From Flavobacterium resistens (GTDB lineage: Bacteria; Bacteroidota; Bacteroidia; Flavobacteriales; Flavobacteriaceae): 64,000 bases of DNA. The stretch is from the NCBI RefSeq assembly GCF_900182645.1, contig NZ_FXTA01000002.1, positions 434,001-498,000 of the forward strand, written 5' to 3'. Under the pieces are notes generated by a model. That model had not been told where the DNA came from and did no database searches. It was given only the letters and a program-made list of their open reading frames with translations. The stretch's first letter is position 1; each line of letters starts with the position of its first letter. A program made the position numbers and the translations under genes. Below, one piece after another: positions 33,250 to 41,171 of this stretch.

Positions 33250-33325
33250 AATTGTAGATTTTAGAGTTCAGATTTTAGAATTGTAGTAGAATAATCTGAA
33301 ATCTACATTCTAAAATCTAAAATTT
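33250..33325. repeat. Imperfect AT-rich inverted repeat reaching into a coding end
   Basis: Copies of a TAGATTTTAGA-type motif face each other (TGTAGATTTTAGAG at the left, CTACATTCTAAAATCTAAAA at the right). The right arm encodes the last residues ILDFRM and the stop of the cyclase-family gene. Confidence 0.6.
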
Positions 33326-34067
33326 TATATAAAATAGGTTTGCTCGGACTTGCATCATTTTCAAACGAAGCGATCTGAAGGTTTAGTATATAATTTCCAT
33401 CTTCAATTTCGTCTGGAACATAAATCATTTCGGTGATTGTTGCGTTCAATCTTGCATCAGAATTTAGATTTACAGTGTTTTTTACATTCCAAAACGCTTT
33501 ATGTGCCAATAATTTACCTTCATCATGTTCTTTGTCAACACTTGGCAAATCGATTAATAAATGTTTAATTTCGCTTTCGCGGATGAAAATCGCAGCTTCT
33601 TCAGATAAATACGGCGGATTTGTATTTGAATATTTTCGTGACTTTTTTTCCTTTTGATTAGGAAGCGTTCGAATTATTAAAGCTTCTGTTTTATCATTTA
33701 CTAAAGCTGAAACTTGTTCTTTCGTAATCACAAAATCATCTCCAATTTTTTCAGGTTCAATCGTAATCAATTTTGCAAAAAAGAAAAACTGTTTCAGTGA
33801 TTGATTGATGCTGTAAAAATCGGTCGTAATATGTCCCAAACATTCTGTATGCGTTCCATGCCCATGCGGATTGAAGAAGATATTATTAAAGTTCGTAGAT
33901 GATTTTCCTTCAGAAACTTTCCCAATCCAATCGCCAAAAACTACTGGTTCAATAACTGGTTTTTCGATGTACCAGGCAATTGGGTTTTCGTCTGTATTAG
34001 TTAATGGAATCGAGATATCAATAGGTTTTGATAAGTCGATTTCGAAGTTATTGATTTTTGCTTTCAT
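33303..34067 (-). CDS. Cyclase family protein (kynurenine formamidase-like)
   Basis: A 254-residue protein. NPHGHGTHTECLGHI (about 66-80) is the metal-binding HxGTHxDxxxH signature of the cyclase/formamidase family, with Glu in place of the usual Asp. TEALIIRTLPNQKEKKS and LLIDLPSVDKEHDEGKLLAHKAFWN are further conserved blocks. The family hydrolyses N-formylkynurenine or similar cyclic amides. No tryptophan-degradation genes are adjacent, so the substrate is open. The C-terminal ILDFRM and the stop are read out of a dispersed repeat. Confidence 0.85.
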   Translation of the reverse strand: MKAKINNFEIDLSKPIDISIPLTNTDENPIAWYIEKPVIEPVVFGDWIGKVSEGKSSTNFNNIFFNPHGHGTHTECLGHITTDFYSINQSLKQFFFFAKLITIEPEKIGDDFVITKEQVSALVNDKTEALIIRTLPNQKEKKSRKYSNTNPPYLSEEAAIFIRESEIKHLLIDLPSVDKEHDEGKLLAHKAFWNVKNTVNLNSDARLNATITEMIYVPDEIEDGNYILNLQIASFENDASPSKPILYKILDFRM

Positions 34068-34073
34068 ACGTTA

Positions 34074-34114
34074 TTTAACCGCAAGGTTCGCTAAGAATTA
34101 CGCAAAGGGCGCTA
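34074..34114 (+). repeat. Left inverted repeat of the GxxExxY unit
   Basis: TTTAACCGCAAGGTTCGCTA continues into AGAATTACGCAAAGGGCGCTA. It is inverted at 34575-34615 with only a one-base indel and a two-base change. It begins 7 bp upstream of the cyclase gene start. Confidence 0.9.
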
Positions 34115-34122
34115 GGATTTTA

Positions 34123-34522
34123 TTAAAGATTGTTTACTATTCTTTTAACTCCATGTTTTAATAATGCGACATTAAAATTTATCAATAATCCTAGTTTGCA
34201 ATTTGTCAGTTTTAAATAAGTCAATAGTTGTGCAAAATGAACTTCATTTAAACAATCGACTGCTTTTATTTCCAAAATTAGTTTATTTTCTACTAAAATA
34301 TCTAATCGATAACCAACATCTAATTTCACTTCCTCATACAATTAGAGGCAAAGCTTTTTGTTTTTCAACAGATAAACCAAGTTTTCTTAACTCATAAAAT
34401 AAACATTCTTCATAAGCACTTTCTAAAAGTCCAGGACCTAAAGTTTGATGAACTTTTAAAGCTAAATTAAATACAATTCGGGATAAATCATTCTCTGACA
34501 TAAAATCAATATTAAAACTCAA
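34123..34522 (-). pseudogene. GxxExxY protein gene (PD-(D/E)XK-type nuclease), frameshifted
   Basis: Two overlapping frames encode one known protein. The upstream part (34334-34522) has GPGLLESAYEEC (29-40), the naming GxxExxY motif. The downstream part (34123-34341) has [21 protein letters not shown], the D...ExK core of a PD-(D/E)XK nuclease fold. Removing one base near 34340 joins them as [18 protein letters not shown], the normal family sequence. It is a frameshift by one base, either real decay or a sequencing error. The gene lies inside a pair of about 40-bp inverted repeats. The family role is not established. Confidence 0.88.
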
Positions 34523-34574
34523 ATGTAATATTTGAAAATCTCAAAAGTATAATTTTATTCCTACAAAATAAAAA

Positions 34575-34615
34575 TAGCGTTCTTTGCGTAATTCTTAGCG
34601 AACTTTGCGGTTAAA
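34575..34615 (-). repeat. Right inverted repeat of the GxxExxY unit
   Basis: This is the reverse complement of the left repeat (TTTAACCGCAAAGTTCGCTA and on). Its end supplies the TAA stop of hemW (34611-34613). The whole unit between the outer ends is about 540 bp. Confidence 0.9.
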
Positions 34616-35747
34616 CTTCAGAATCTAAATAAAATAAATCTGAAGCAATTCCATCCGTCAGAAATTTTCCTTTCGGAGTTGGTTTCAGAATATTATTTTC
34701 GATGGAAAGCAAATCATCGCTTAAGAATTTTTGAGCTTGTTTTTTCAGATAATCCAAATATTCCAAACCAAATTCCTTTTCAATTCTATTTAAAGAAACG
34801 CCCCAAATCGTTCGTAAACCTGTCATAATATATTCATTATAACGATCTGAAATAGTTAAAACTTCAGTTTCAATAGGAAGTTTATCGTTTTGAATTGATT
34901 TTATATAAAGCGAATTATTAGCAATATTCCAGCCTCGTTTTTCGCCGTCATAACTATGTGCCGAAGGTCCGATTCCGATGTATTTTTTGCCTAGCCAATA
35001 TGCCGAATTGTTTTTGGAGAAATAGTTCTCTTTTCCAAAATTGGATAATTCATAATGAATAAAACCGTTTTTTTGAAGCATTTCAACCAAAATCATAAAA
35101 TGGTTTGAAGCCACTTCATCTTGAGGTTCAGCAATTTTTCCGGTTTGAATTAATTTGCTTAAAGCTGTTTTCGGTTCAACTGTCAAAGCATAACTTGAAA
35201 TATGTGGAATGCCGAAATCTAAAGCCGTTTGAATATTTTGTCGCCACATTTCATCGCTCATTCCCGGAATTCCATAAATCAAATCGAGTGAAATATTATC
35301 AAAATATTTAGTTGCTTCTTCCAGGCATTTTTTGGCTTCTGCCGAATTATGAGCGCGATTCATCATTTTCAAATCATCTTCATAAAAAGACTGAATTCCG
35401 ATGCTTAATCGATTTATCGGACTTTTGGATAATTCAAAAATTCTTTCGGCAGATAAATCATCTGGGTTTGCTTCAAGCGTAATTTCTGGATTTTCAGCAA
35501 CTTTATAATTTTTATAAACTTCCGAAATTAAAAAGTTGATTTCGTCATTTGATAGAACAGAAGGAGTTCCGCCACCAAAATAAATGGTTTCTACAATCTC
35601 ATTTTCAAAATCATTTTTGCGTAAAGTGATTTCTTTGGCTAATGCCAAAACCATTTCGTCTTTCTTTTTCATTGAAGTCGAAAAATGAAAGTCGCAATAG
35701 TGACAAGCCTGTTTGCAAAAAGGAATATGAATGTAGATGCCGGACAT
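34611..35747 (-). CDS. hemW: Radical SAM protein HemW (heme chaperone, coproporphyrinogen oxidase-like)
   Basis: A 378-residue protein from the ATG at 35747 (MSGIYIHIPFCKQACHYCDF). The iron-sulfur cluster motif is CxxxCxxC without the fourth Cys of true HemN, followed by ETIYFGGGTPSVL and ITLEANPDDLS. This fits HemW, which delivers heme to respiratory enzymes, rather than HemN. A frame extended by 12 residues would start inside the terminator of the preceding gene and is rejected. The stop codon lies in a dispersed repeat. Confidence 0.9.
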   Translation of the reverse strand: MSGIYIHIPFCKQACHYCDFHFSTSMKKKDEMVLALAKEITLRKNDFENEIVETIYFGGGTPSVLSNDEINFLISEVYKNYKVAENPEITLEANPDDLSAERIFELSKSPINRLSIGIQSFYEDDLKMMNRAHNSAEAKKCLEEATKYFDNISLDLIYGIPGMSDEMWRQNIQTALDFGIPHISSYALTVEPKTALSKLIQTGKIAEPQDEVASNHFMILVEMLQKNGFIHYELSNFGKENYFSKNNSAYWLGKKYIGIGPSAHSYDGEKRGWNIANNSLYIKSIQNDKLPIETEVLTISDRYNEYIMTGLRTIWGVSLNRIEKEFGLEYLDYLKKQAQKFLSDDLLSIENNILKPTPKGKFLTDGIASDLFYLDSEV

Positions 35748-35750
35748 AAT

Positions 35751-35780
35751 AAAAAAAAGAGCAAGGTAAATCTTGCTCTT
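35751..35780 (-). terminator. Terminator of the DUF6252-like lipoprotein gene
   Basis: A 9-bp stem (35757-35765 with 35772-35780) is followed on the minus strand by seven T residues, just before the hemW start. Confidence 0.85.
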
Positions 35781-35820
35781 CAATTATCAATATTAATTAA
35801 TGATAAATTATGTTTTTTTA

Positions 35821-36675
35821 TTAGAATGCGGCACTTTCTTTAAAAGTACCATTCGAAATTACAATTTTTGCTTTGGTTGTGGGATGTGTAGCGGTTAAAC
35901 TAAATGTTCCTGCAGCTAAAACAGTATTCAGAGTTGTAAAATTGACAGTTCCTGAAACATCATATGTAATGTTTTCGTGCGTTGCCACATCGTATTTTTG
36001 AAAAGAAATTTTGTAAGCGCTATTATTGCTGGTAAAATTATAAGTTCCTGTTTTTGCATTATAATCAGGAAAAGCAATACCAATTGTGTACTCACCGTCG
36101 TTCTCTGCATAAATTATTTTTGTTGTCTGGTTTTCAATAGTGCCATCAAATGATAAGCCATGCCAATCTTTTCCATCAATTTTAGCAAAAGTACCAAGTC
36201 CTTCAACTTGCGGAGTGATTTCTTCATAAGAAACTTTAAATGAACCGCTCACATTAACGAAATCTGATTCGTAATCGTAACCATCTTCATATACTTTTCC
36301 GGAAAATTTTACCTGAACTGTTTTATCTGTGGTATTCAGGTTCTCTAAAGTGAAGGTAAAAGTATTGGAAGTGAAATTTTCTGAAGCCTGCAACCAAGGG
36401 ATATTATTGTTGTTTGTTACAGGATTTGTAAGAGCCTGATACAGATTCCCATAAGAATTAAATTTAAAATCAATTGCAATTCCTTCTTCTGACGTTCCCA
36501 TTACTTCTATGAAATCACCTTGTTTTTGGGCTTGCCAGGTTTTAATGTTTTGGGCTTTACCGTCATAGGTAAATTTGAAAAAACTGTCTGATCGGCTTTC
36601 GTCGCTATTATCAGAAGAACATGAAGAAATAATTGCTGCAAATAAAATAAATGCAATAAATTTAATTTTTGTCAT
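35821..36675 (-). CDS. Lipoprotein, DUF6252-like beta-sandwich
   Basis: A 284-residue protein with a lipoprotein signal (FAAIISSCSSD, Cys about 19). The mature part consists of two similar beta-rich halves (FFKFTYDGKAQNIKTWQA, then TFAKIDGKDWHGLSFDGTIE), with a repeated strand TKTGTYNFTSNN-like element. This resembles DUF6252-type secreted proteins of Bacteroidota. A surface or periplasmic role is likely; nothing more specific can be said. Confidence 0.65.
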   Translation of the reverse strand: MTKIKFIAFILFAAIISSCSSDNSDESRSDSFFKFTYDGKAQNIKTWQAQKQGDFIEVMGTSEEGIAIDFKFNSYGNLYQALTNPVTNNNNIPWLQASENFTSNTFTFTLENLNTTDKTVQVKFSGKVYEDGYDYESDFVNVSGSFKVSYEEITPQVEGLGTFAKIDGKDWHGLSFDGTIENQTTKIIYAENDGEYTIGIAFPDYNAKTGTYNFTSNNSAYKISFQKYDVATHENITYDVSGTVNFTTLNTVLAAGTFSLTATHPTTKAKIVISNGTFKESAAF

Positions 36676-36713
36676 TTGTGGTTAAGATTAAGATTTGTTT
36701 TTAACAAATATAG

Positions 36714-37268
36714 CTATTTTCTTATCTTATCCTCATTTTGTTTCACAAATGCATCCCAGCCCGAATAACTTTTTCCAGCTACGACTTTTCCCGAATTAAA
36801 ATGATGACACACCGCAGCCGCCAAACCATCTGTTGAATCGAGATTTTTAGGTAATTCTTTTAATCCTAAAAGCTGTTGCAGCATTTTAGCAACCTGTTCT
36901 TTGCTGGCATTTCCGTTTCCGGTAATTGCCATTTTTATTTTTTTCGGCTCGTATTCTGTAATCGGAATTCCTCTTGAAAGTCCTGCTGCCATTGCAACGC
37001 CCTGCGCACGTCCTAATTTCAGCATCGATTGAACGTTTTTGCCAAAGAAAGGTGCTTCAATTGCAATTTCGTCCGGACAATGCGTTTCGATTAATTCGAT
37101 CGTTCTTTCAAAAATGATTTTTAGTTTTTGGTAATGATTATCGTATTTGGATAATTGCAATTCGTTTAACTGCAAAAAATCCATTTTTTTATTGGTGACT
37201 TTAATCAATCCAAAACCCATGATTGTAGTTCCGGGGTCAATACCTAATATGATGCGTTCTTTTGTCAA
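36714..37268 (-). CDS. ruvC: Crossover junction endodeoxyribonuclease RuvC
   Basis: A 184-residue Holliday junction resolvase. ILGIDPGTTIMGFGLI (7-22) gives the first acidic residue, EIAIEAPFFGKN (about 67-78) the second, and LDSTDGLAAAVCHHF (about 141-155) the last acidic pair and histidine. The length is normal. It works with RuvAB in recombination and fork repair. It precedes the DUF6252-like lipoprotein gene by 38 bp on the same strand. Confidence 0.97.
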   Translation of the reverse strand: MTKERIILGIDPGTTIMGFGLIKVTNKKMDFLQLNELQLSKYDNHYQKLKIIFERTIELIETHCPDEIAIEAPFFGKNVQSMLKLGRAQGVAMAAGLSRGIPITEYEPKKIKMAITGNGNASKEQVAKMLQQLLGLKELPKNLDSTDGLAAAVCHHFNSGKVVAGKSYSGWDAFVKQNEDKIRK

Positions 37269-37298
37269 GAGATTTTTGTTTCAAGTTTAAGGTTTAGA

Positions 37299-37337
37299 AA
37301 ATTGCCACATTTTCTAATTTTCTAATTGCCACATTTG
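37299..37337. repeat. Short direct repeat AATTGCCACATTT
   Basis: AATTGCCACATTT occurs at 37300-37312 and again at 37324-37336, with TTCTAATTTTCTAATT between. Similar AATTAG/AATTGCC runs lie at 63040-63070. It resembles a dispersed AT repeat. Confidence 0.5.
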
Positions 37338-37339
37338 AT

Positions 37340-37347
37340 TACTTTTG
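37340..37347 (+). promoter_or_regulatory. -7 promoter box next to a start codon
   Basis: TACTTTTG matches TAnnTTTG and ends only 4 bp before the ATG at 37352. If it is used, transcription would start at or near the start codon, giving a nearly leaderless mRNA. Confidence 0.4.
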
Positions 37348-37351
37348 CGGC

Positions 37352-38296
37352 ATGATTTCAATTCCTCACAAAGCTAAGCAATTCCTTGTTCTTCTGGCCA
37401 AACTTTTGATTGTTGGCGGCGCATTTTATTTTATTTATAATCAACTGGCAAACAATGATAAATTGGATTGGCAGAAGTTTATTGTTTTGTTCCGAAAAAA
37501 TCAATCGGTTTTAGGGATTTCGTTTATCTTGCTTTTGAGTGTTCTGAATCGTTATTTTGAGATTTTGAAATGGCAGAATCTTGCCAAAGTAATTCATGAA
37601 ATCTCGGTTTACGAATCTACAAAACAGGTTTTAGCGGCCTTGACTGCCGGAATATTTACGCCAAATGGAGTAGGAGAGTACGCCGGAAAAGCGTTGTATT
37701 ATCCAAAATCAGATGCTAAAAAAGTGGTTTTTCTGAACTTAATCTGCAACGGAATTCAGATGATTCTAACCATAATTTTCGGAATTTTCGGATTGCTGTA
37801 TTTTAATGCACAATTCAACGTCATTACAAGCAAAACTGTTTTGATTCTTTTTGGCGGATTTGTACTAATTCTGATTGTTTTGTTTTCAATAAAAAAGATA
37901 AAAGTCAAAGGATATTCAATTGAAAAACTGATTCACAAAATCAATGAAATTCCGAAATCAATTCATCAAAAAAACATCTTTTTAGGAATCTGTCGTTATT
38001 TGGTTTTTTCACATCAGTATTACTTTTTGTTTTTAGGTTTTGATGTTGATTTATCTTATTTAACTTTAATGGCGGCTATAACTTCTGTTTATTTTTTGGC
38101 CTCTTCTTTACCAACTTTTCAGTTTTTGGATTTTGCTGTAAAAGGAAGTGTTGCCATTTATTTCTTCGGAATTTTAGGCGTAAACGAATGGATTGTCATT
38201 TTTATCAGCACTTTAATGTGGTTTTTAAATGTAGTTTTGCCAGTAGTTTTAGGAAGCTATTTTGTGCTGAATTTTAAAACCAAAACCGCAGAATGA
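37352..38296 (+). CDS. Lysylphosphatidylglycerol synthase-like flippase domain protein (UPF0104)
   Basis: A 314-residue integral membrane protein with about eight hydrophobic segments. ALTAGIFTPNGVGEYAGKALYY (about 92-113) and the late ITSVYFLASSLPTFQFLDFAVKGS match the UPF0104/LPG-synthase transmembrane family, which includes lipid flippases without a catalytic domain. Its stop overlaps the next start by 4 bp, so it is coupled with the GT2 glycosyltransferase. A role in membrane glycolipid synthesis or flipping is inferred. Confidence 0.85.
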   Translation: MISIPHKAKQFLVLLAKLLIVGGAFYFIYNQLANNDKLDWQKFIVLFRKNQSVLGISFILLLSVLNRYFEILKWQNLAKVIHEISVYESTKQVLAALTAGIFTPNGVGEYAGKALYYPKSDAKKVVFLNLICNGIQMILTIIFGIFGLLYFNAQFNVITSKTVLILFGGFVLILIVLFSIKKIKVKGYSIEKLIHKINEIPKSIHQKNIFLGICRYLVFSHQYYFLFLGFDVDLSYLTLMAAITSVYFLASSLPTFQFLDFAVKGSVAIYFFGILGVNEWIVIFISTLMWFLNVVLPVVLGSYFVLNFKTKTAE

Positions 38297-39396
38297 TATT
38301 TGTTTTATTCTCCATATTAGCAATTTATGTTTGTAGCATCAGTTTGCTTGTTTATGGTTTTTTCAGAATAAAAAAATATCAAAAAACAGATTTAAAGCCC
38401 AAAACAAGTTTTACGATTATAGTTCCGTTTCGGAATGAAAAAGAAAATCTTCCACTACTTTTAGAAAGTTTGTCAAACCTAAATTACCCAAAAGATTTAT
38501 TTGAAGTGATTCTGGTAGACGATAATTCAGACGAGAAATTTCACATTTCACATTTGACATTTGACATTTCACAAATAGACAATATTCGTGTTTCAAATTC
38601 TCCAAAAAAAGATGCGATTTCGACCGCAATGCAGCACGTAAAAACCGATTGGGTAATTACTACAGATGCTGATTGTGTAGTTTCGGAAAACTGGCTTTTA
38701 ACTTTTGATAATTATATTCAGGAAAACAAAGTTTCGATGCTTGCGGGCGCTGTAACATACAAAACCGAAAACTCTTTTTTAGATCATTTTCAGCAATTGG
38801 ATTTCACGAGCCTGCAAGGTGCAACAATTGGAAGTTTTGGTTTAAATAAAGGGTTTATGTGCAATGGAGCCAATTTTGCTTACAGAAAAGAATTGTTTGA
38901 AAGTATAAATGGCTTTGAAGGAAATGAGAAAATTGCCAGCGGAGATGATGTTTTTTTACTTCAAAAAGCAATCGAAAAGTTCCACAAAGAAGTTCATTAT
39001 TTAAAAGCGGAAGAAGTAATTGTTGTTACAAAACCAACGGAAAATTGGAAATCATTATTTCATCAAAGAGTACGCTGGGCGGCAAAGACAAGTTCGTATA
39101 AAAGTACTTTCGGGAAAATTTTAGGTTTGATCGTTTTCTTCGGAAATTTGAGTTTTGTAATTGGATTTTTCTTTCTCCTTTTCGGAATATGGTCGTATCC
39201 AATTTTTGTGTTTTTTGCCTTTTCTAAATTTATAATTGATTTTGTTTTGCTTTTTATAACCAATCAGTTTTTGACAAAAAACAGAATTAAAAGTCTTTTG
39301 CTGAGTAGTTTATTGTATCCGTTTTTCAGCTCAGCAGTAGCTTTGTACAGTTTGTTTGGTTCTTATACATGGAAAGATAGGAAGTTTAGTAAATAA
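38293..39396 (+). CDS. GT2 family glycosyltransferase with internal heptamer repeat
   Basis: A 367-residue membrane enzyme: N-terminal anchor (about 2-22), GT-A domain with IIVPFRNEKENLP, ILVDDNSD, TDADC (DxD-type metal site), SGDDVFLLQKA and the QxxRW motif HQRVRWAAK, then three or so C-terminal membrane segments. It is a processive-type GT2 acting at the membrane. Positions 38539-38573 are five copies of TTTSACA, encoding FHISHLTFDISQ just after DDNSDE. A change of one unit would shift the frame, so expression may be phase variable. Partner: the flippase-like protein upstream. Confidence 0.9.
   Translation: MIFVLFSILAIYVCSISLLVYGFFRIKKYQKTDLKPKTSFTIIVPFRNEKENLPLLLESLSNLNYPKDLFEVILVDDNSDEKFHISHLTFDISQIDNIRVSNSPKKDAISTAMQHVKTDWVITTDADCVVSENWLLTFDNYIQENKVSMLAGAVTYKTENSFLDHFQQLDFTSLQGATIGSFGLNKGFMCNGANFAYRKELFESINGFEGNEKIASGDDVFLLQKAIEKFHKEVHYLKAEEVIVVTKPTENWKSLFHQRVRWAAKTSSYKSTFGKILGLIVFFGNLSFVIGFFFLLFGIWSYPIFVFFAFSKFIIDFVLLFITNQFLTKNRIKSLLLSSLLYPFFSSAVALYSLFGSYTWKDRKFSK
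38539..38573 (+). repeat. (TTTSACA)5 heptanucleotide tandem repeat in coding DNA
   Basis: The units read TTTCACA, TTTCACA, TTTGACA, TTTGACA, TTTCACA. Seven is not a multiple of three, so loss or gain of one unit disrupts the glycosyltransferase frame. Confidence 0.9.
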
Positions 39397-39428
39397 TAAT
39401 GACAAGATTGAGACTAATGAAATAGAAT

Positions 39429-39914
39429 TTATTTTGCTTCTTTTGCTTTTATGATAACAGGTAGTATAAACTGTGTTTTTACCGGAATTCCTCGTTTGAT
39501 TGCCGGATTTACTTTTGGAAAATCAATCAGGCGTGCATGAAGAATACTGTCCACTTTGATGGTGTCATAAGCTACGGAATCCTTAGGAAATTGCGGTTCG
39601 AATTTCATTTTTGAGTTCGGAAAAATGGTCACTTTTACCGAAATTGTATCCCATTCAGGGTACAAAATAGAAAGACTATCAATTTGTAGTTTTTCCTGAA
39701 CAAGCTGCGACATTACATCAAAAAAACATTTTTGACGTTGTTTTTCATCGGCAATTGTTTCGCATTCTGCGACGCTTGGATATTCATCAACTTCTTTCCA
39801 ATTGATGGCTTTTAGTTCCTTTCGAAGTAATTCTTTTTCAGACGGAACCTTCTTCTCAAAATATTGACAAGAACCGAAAAATAAAAAAATTAAAAAAATA
39901 GAAAACTGCTTCAA
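39429..39914 (-). CDS. Lipoprotein with TonB C-terminal-like end
   Basis: A 161-residue protein with a lipoprotein signal (LIFLFFGSCQYF, Cys about 16). A charged helical part follows, and the last 40 residues (VNPAIKRGIPVKTQFILPVIIK) look like the closing strands of a TonB C-terminal domain, with the rest of that domain poorly conserved. It is probably periplasmic. It is 49 bp from the next minus-strand gene end and may be part of that unit. Function is unknown. Confidence 0.6.
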   Translation of the reverse strand: MKQFSIFLIFLFFGSCQYFEKKVPSEKELLRKELKAINWKEVDEYPSVAECETIADEKQRQKCFFDVMSQLVQEKLQIDSLSILYPEWDTISVKVTIFPNSKMKFEPQFPKDSVAYDTIKVDSILHARLIDFPKVNPAIKRGIPVKTQFILPVIIKAKEAK

Positions 39915-39963
39915 GATTTTGAGGTTGAGTTGAATAAAGAGAAATTATGGTATAAAAATACGA

Positions 39964-40347
39964 TTATTTTTTTTGAGAACCTTTGTATTCTAAATAATCT
40001 TGATAGTTTTCAGAGAGCCATTCCTGTTTATTTTCTGCAGCAAGTTCCTTTTGGTCAGGATATAAGGAGGCAAGTCGGTCGGAGAATGTTGCAATCTGCA
40101 CTGTGTAAGTATAAAATTCTGCTTTCGTTAAAACAATATTTGGATCTTGTTTGCGATTAAAGAATTCAAGAAAAAGCATGTCAAATTCTTTTAATGAAAA
40201 ATTTAATACTTTTTTCTTATTACTTTTATAAATGCTGTCCTGAAGCAAAAGATCATCTAAGGGAAGTTTTTGAGTCTGAGCATATAAATTCGGATTGATA
40301 AAATGTATCAATAAGAAAAATGCAAATATTTTCAAAAATCGTGTCAT
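39964..40347 (-). CDS. Hypothetical secreted protein
   Basis: A 127-residue protein with a signal peptide (1-23, ending NLYAQ). The mature part is polar and helical (DDLLLQDSIYKSNKKKVLNF, EFFNRKQDPNIVLTKAEFYTYTV). No family is recognised. It is encoded just upstream of the TonB-tail lipoprotein on the same strand, so the two may be cotranscribed. Confidence 0.6.
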   Translation of the reverse strand: MTRFLKIFAFFLLIHFINPNLYAQTQKLPLDDLLLQDSIYKSNKKKVLNFSLKEFDMLFLEFFNRKQDPNIVLTKAEFYTYTVQIATFSDRLASLYPDQKELAAENKQEWLSENYQDYLEYKGSQKK

Positions 40348-40392
40348 GGCTTATTTTATCAAGGATTTGCAAATACAATTTACAAAAAAAAT

Positions 40393-40893
40393 ATGGATTT
40401 AGTATTGTTGTTGCTCGGTTTTATCTGTATGATTATCGGTATTTTTGGCAGTTTCTTGCCCGTTTTGCCTGGCTTGTCGAGTTGTTGGGTCGGCTTATTG
40501 CTTTTATATCTCACAAAAGCGGTCGAAAATAATTATTGGGTTTTAGGTATTACATTATTGATTACGATTGTTATTACCATTTTGGATTATGTAATTCCAT
40601 CAAAGGGAACAAAAAAGTTTGGCGGAAGCTCTTACGGCGTTTGGGGTACTAATATTGGTTTAATAGTTGGAATTTTGGCACCGATACCTTTTGGAGTCAT
40701 AATTGGACCTTTTGTTGGCGCATTTTTAGGAGAACTCATTTACGATTCAAAAAACCATCAGCGGGCATTAAAAGCAGCAACTGGATCATTGCTTGGATTT
40801 CTGGCTTCGAGCTTCATTAACTTTATGTTTTGTATTATTTTTCTTGGTATTTTTTTACATCTAACATGGGAATATCGAAACATATTATTTTAA
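40393..40893 (+). CDS. DUF456 membrane protein
   Basis: A 166-residue protein with four to five hydrophobic segments rich in Gly. The sequence GIFGSFLPVLPGLSSCWVGLLLLYL near the start and GTKKFGGSSYGVWGTNIGLIVGILAPIPFGVIIGPFVGAFLGEL in the centre are typical of DUF456, a family built of glycine-zipper-like helices. Inner-membrane protein of unknown function. The gene starts 45 bp from the divergent hypothetical secreted protein. Confidence 0.9.
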   Translation: MDLVLLLLGFICMIIGIFGSFLPVLPGLSSCWVGLLLLYLTKAVENNYWVLGITLLITIVITILDYVIPSKGTKKFGGSSYGVWGTNIGLIVGILAPIPFGVIIGPFVGAFLGELIYDSKNHQRALKAATGSLLGFLASSFINFMFCIIFLGIFLHLTWEYRNILF

Positions 40894-40982
40894 TTGTGTA
40901 AAAGTACTTAGGATTTTTCTTATGTTTTGCATGTTTTTAAAAAATATTAAAAATTTCATAAACATATTTTTATTTTCTTTTG

Positions 40983-40998
40983 ATAACGAAAGCGTTAT
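40983..40998. promoter_or_regulatory. Short dyad in the gap before the DUF937-like gene
   Basis: ATAACG and CGTTAT flank AAAG in a 278-bp AT-rich gap. It is a possible regulator site only by its symmetry; there is no other support. Confidence 0.2.
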
Positions 40999-41171
40999 GT
41001 TTATTGATGTTGAGCGGAATTAGTGTTAATAAGCTGTTAATCGGGTATGTATATTCTTAACTTATTTTTTGGAAATGTTAAAATATTTTATATTTTTATC
41101 CTGATAAACGATAAAAAGCCTCACTTTATCGATTATTTTTAACAAGTATAAATAATTATTTATTTTAAGTT

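Noticed and set aside
34123..34522. Two separate small genes
   Set aside because: The two frames overlap and together spell one known GxxExxY protein; a one-base frameshift explains the split.
34074..34615. Classical insertion sequence
   Set aside because: There are inverted ends but no DDE or tyrosine transposase, and I could not show a target-site duplication; only a PD-(D/E)XK-type gene lies inside.
35748..35783. Extended N-terminus for HemW
   Set aside because: The extra codons lie within the terminator of the upstream lipoprotein gene, and HemW proteins begin close to the GIYIHIPFC motif.
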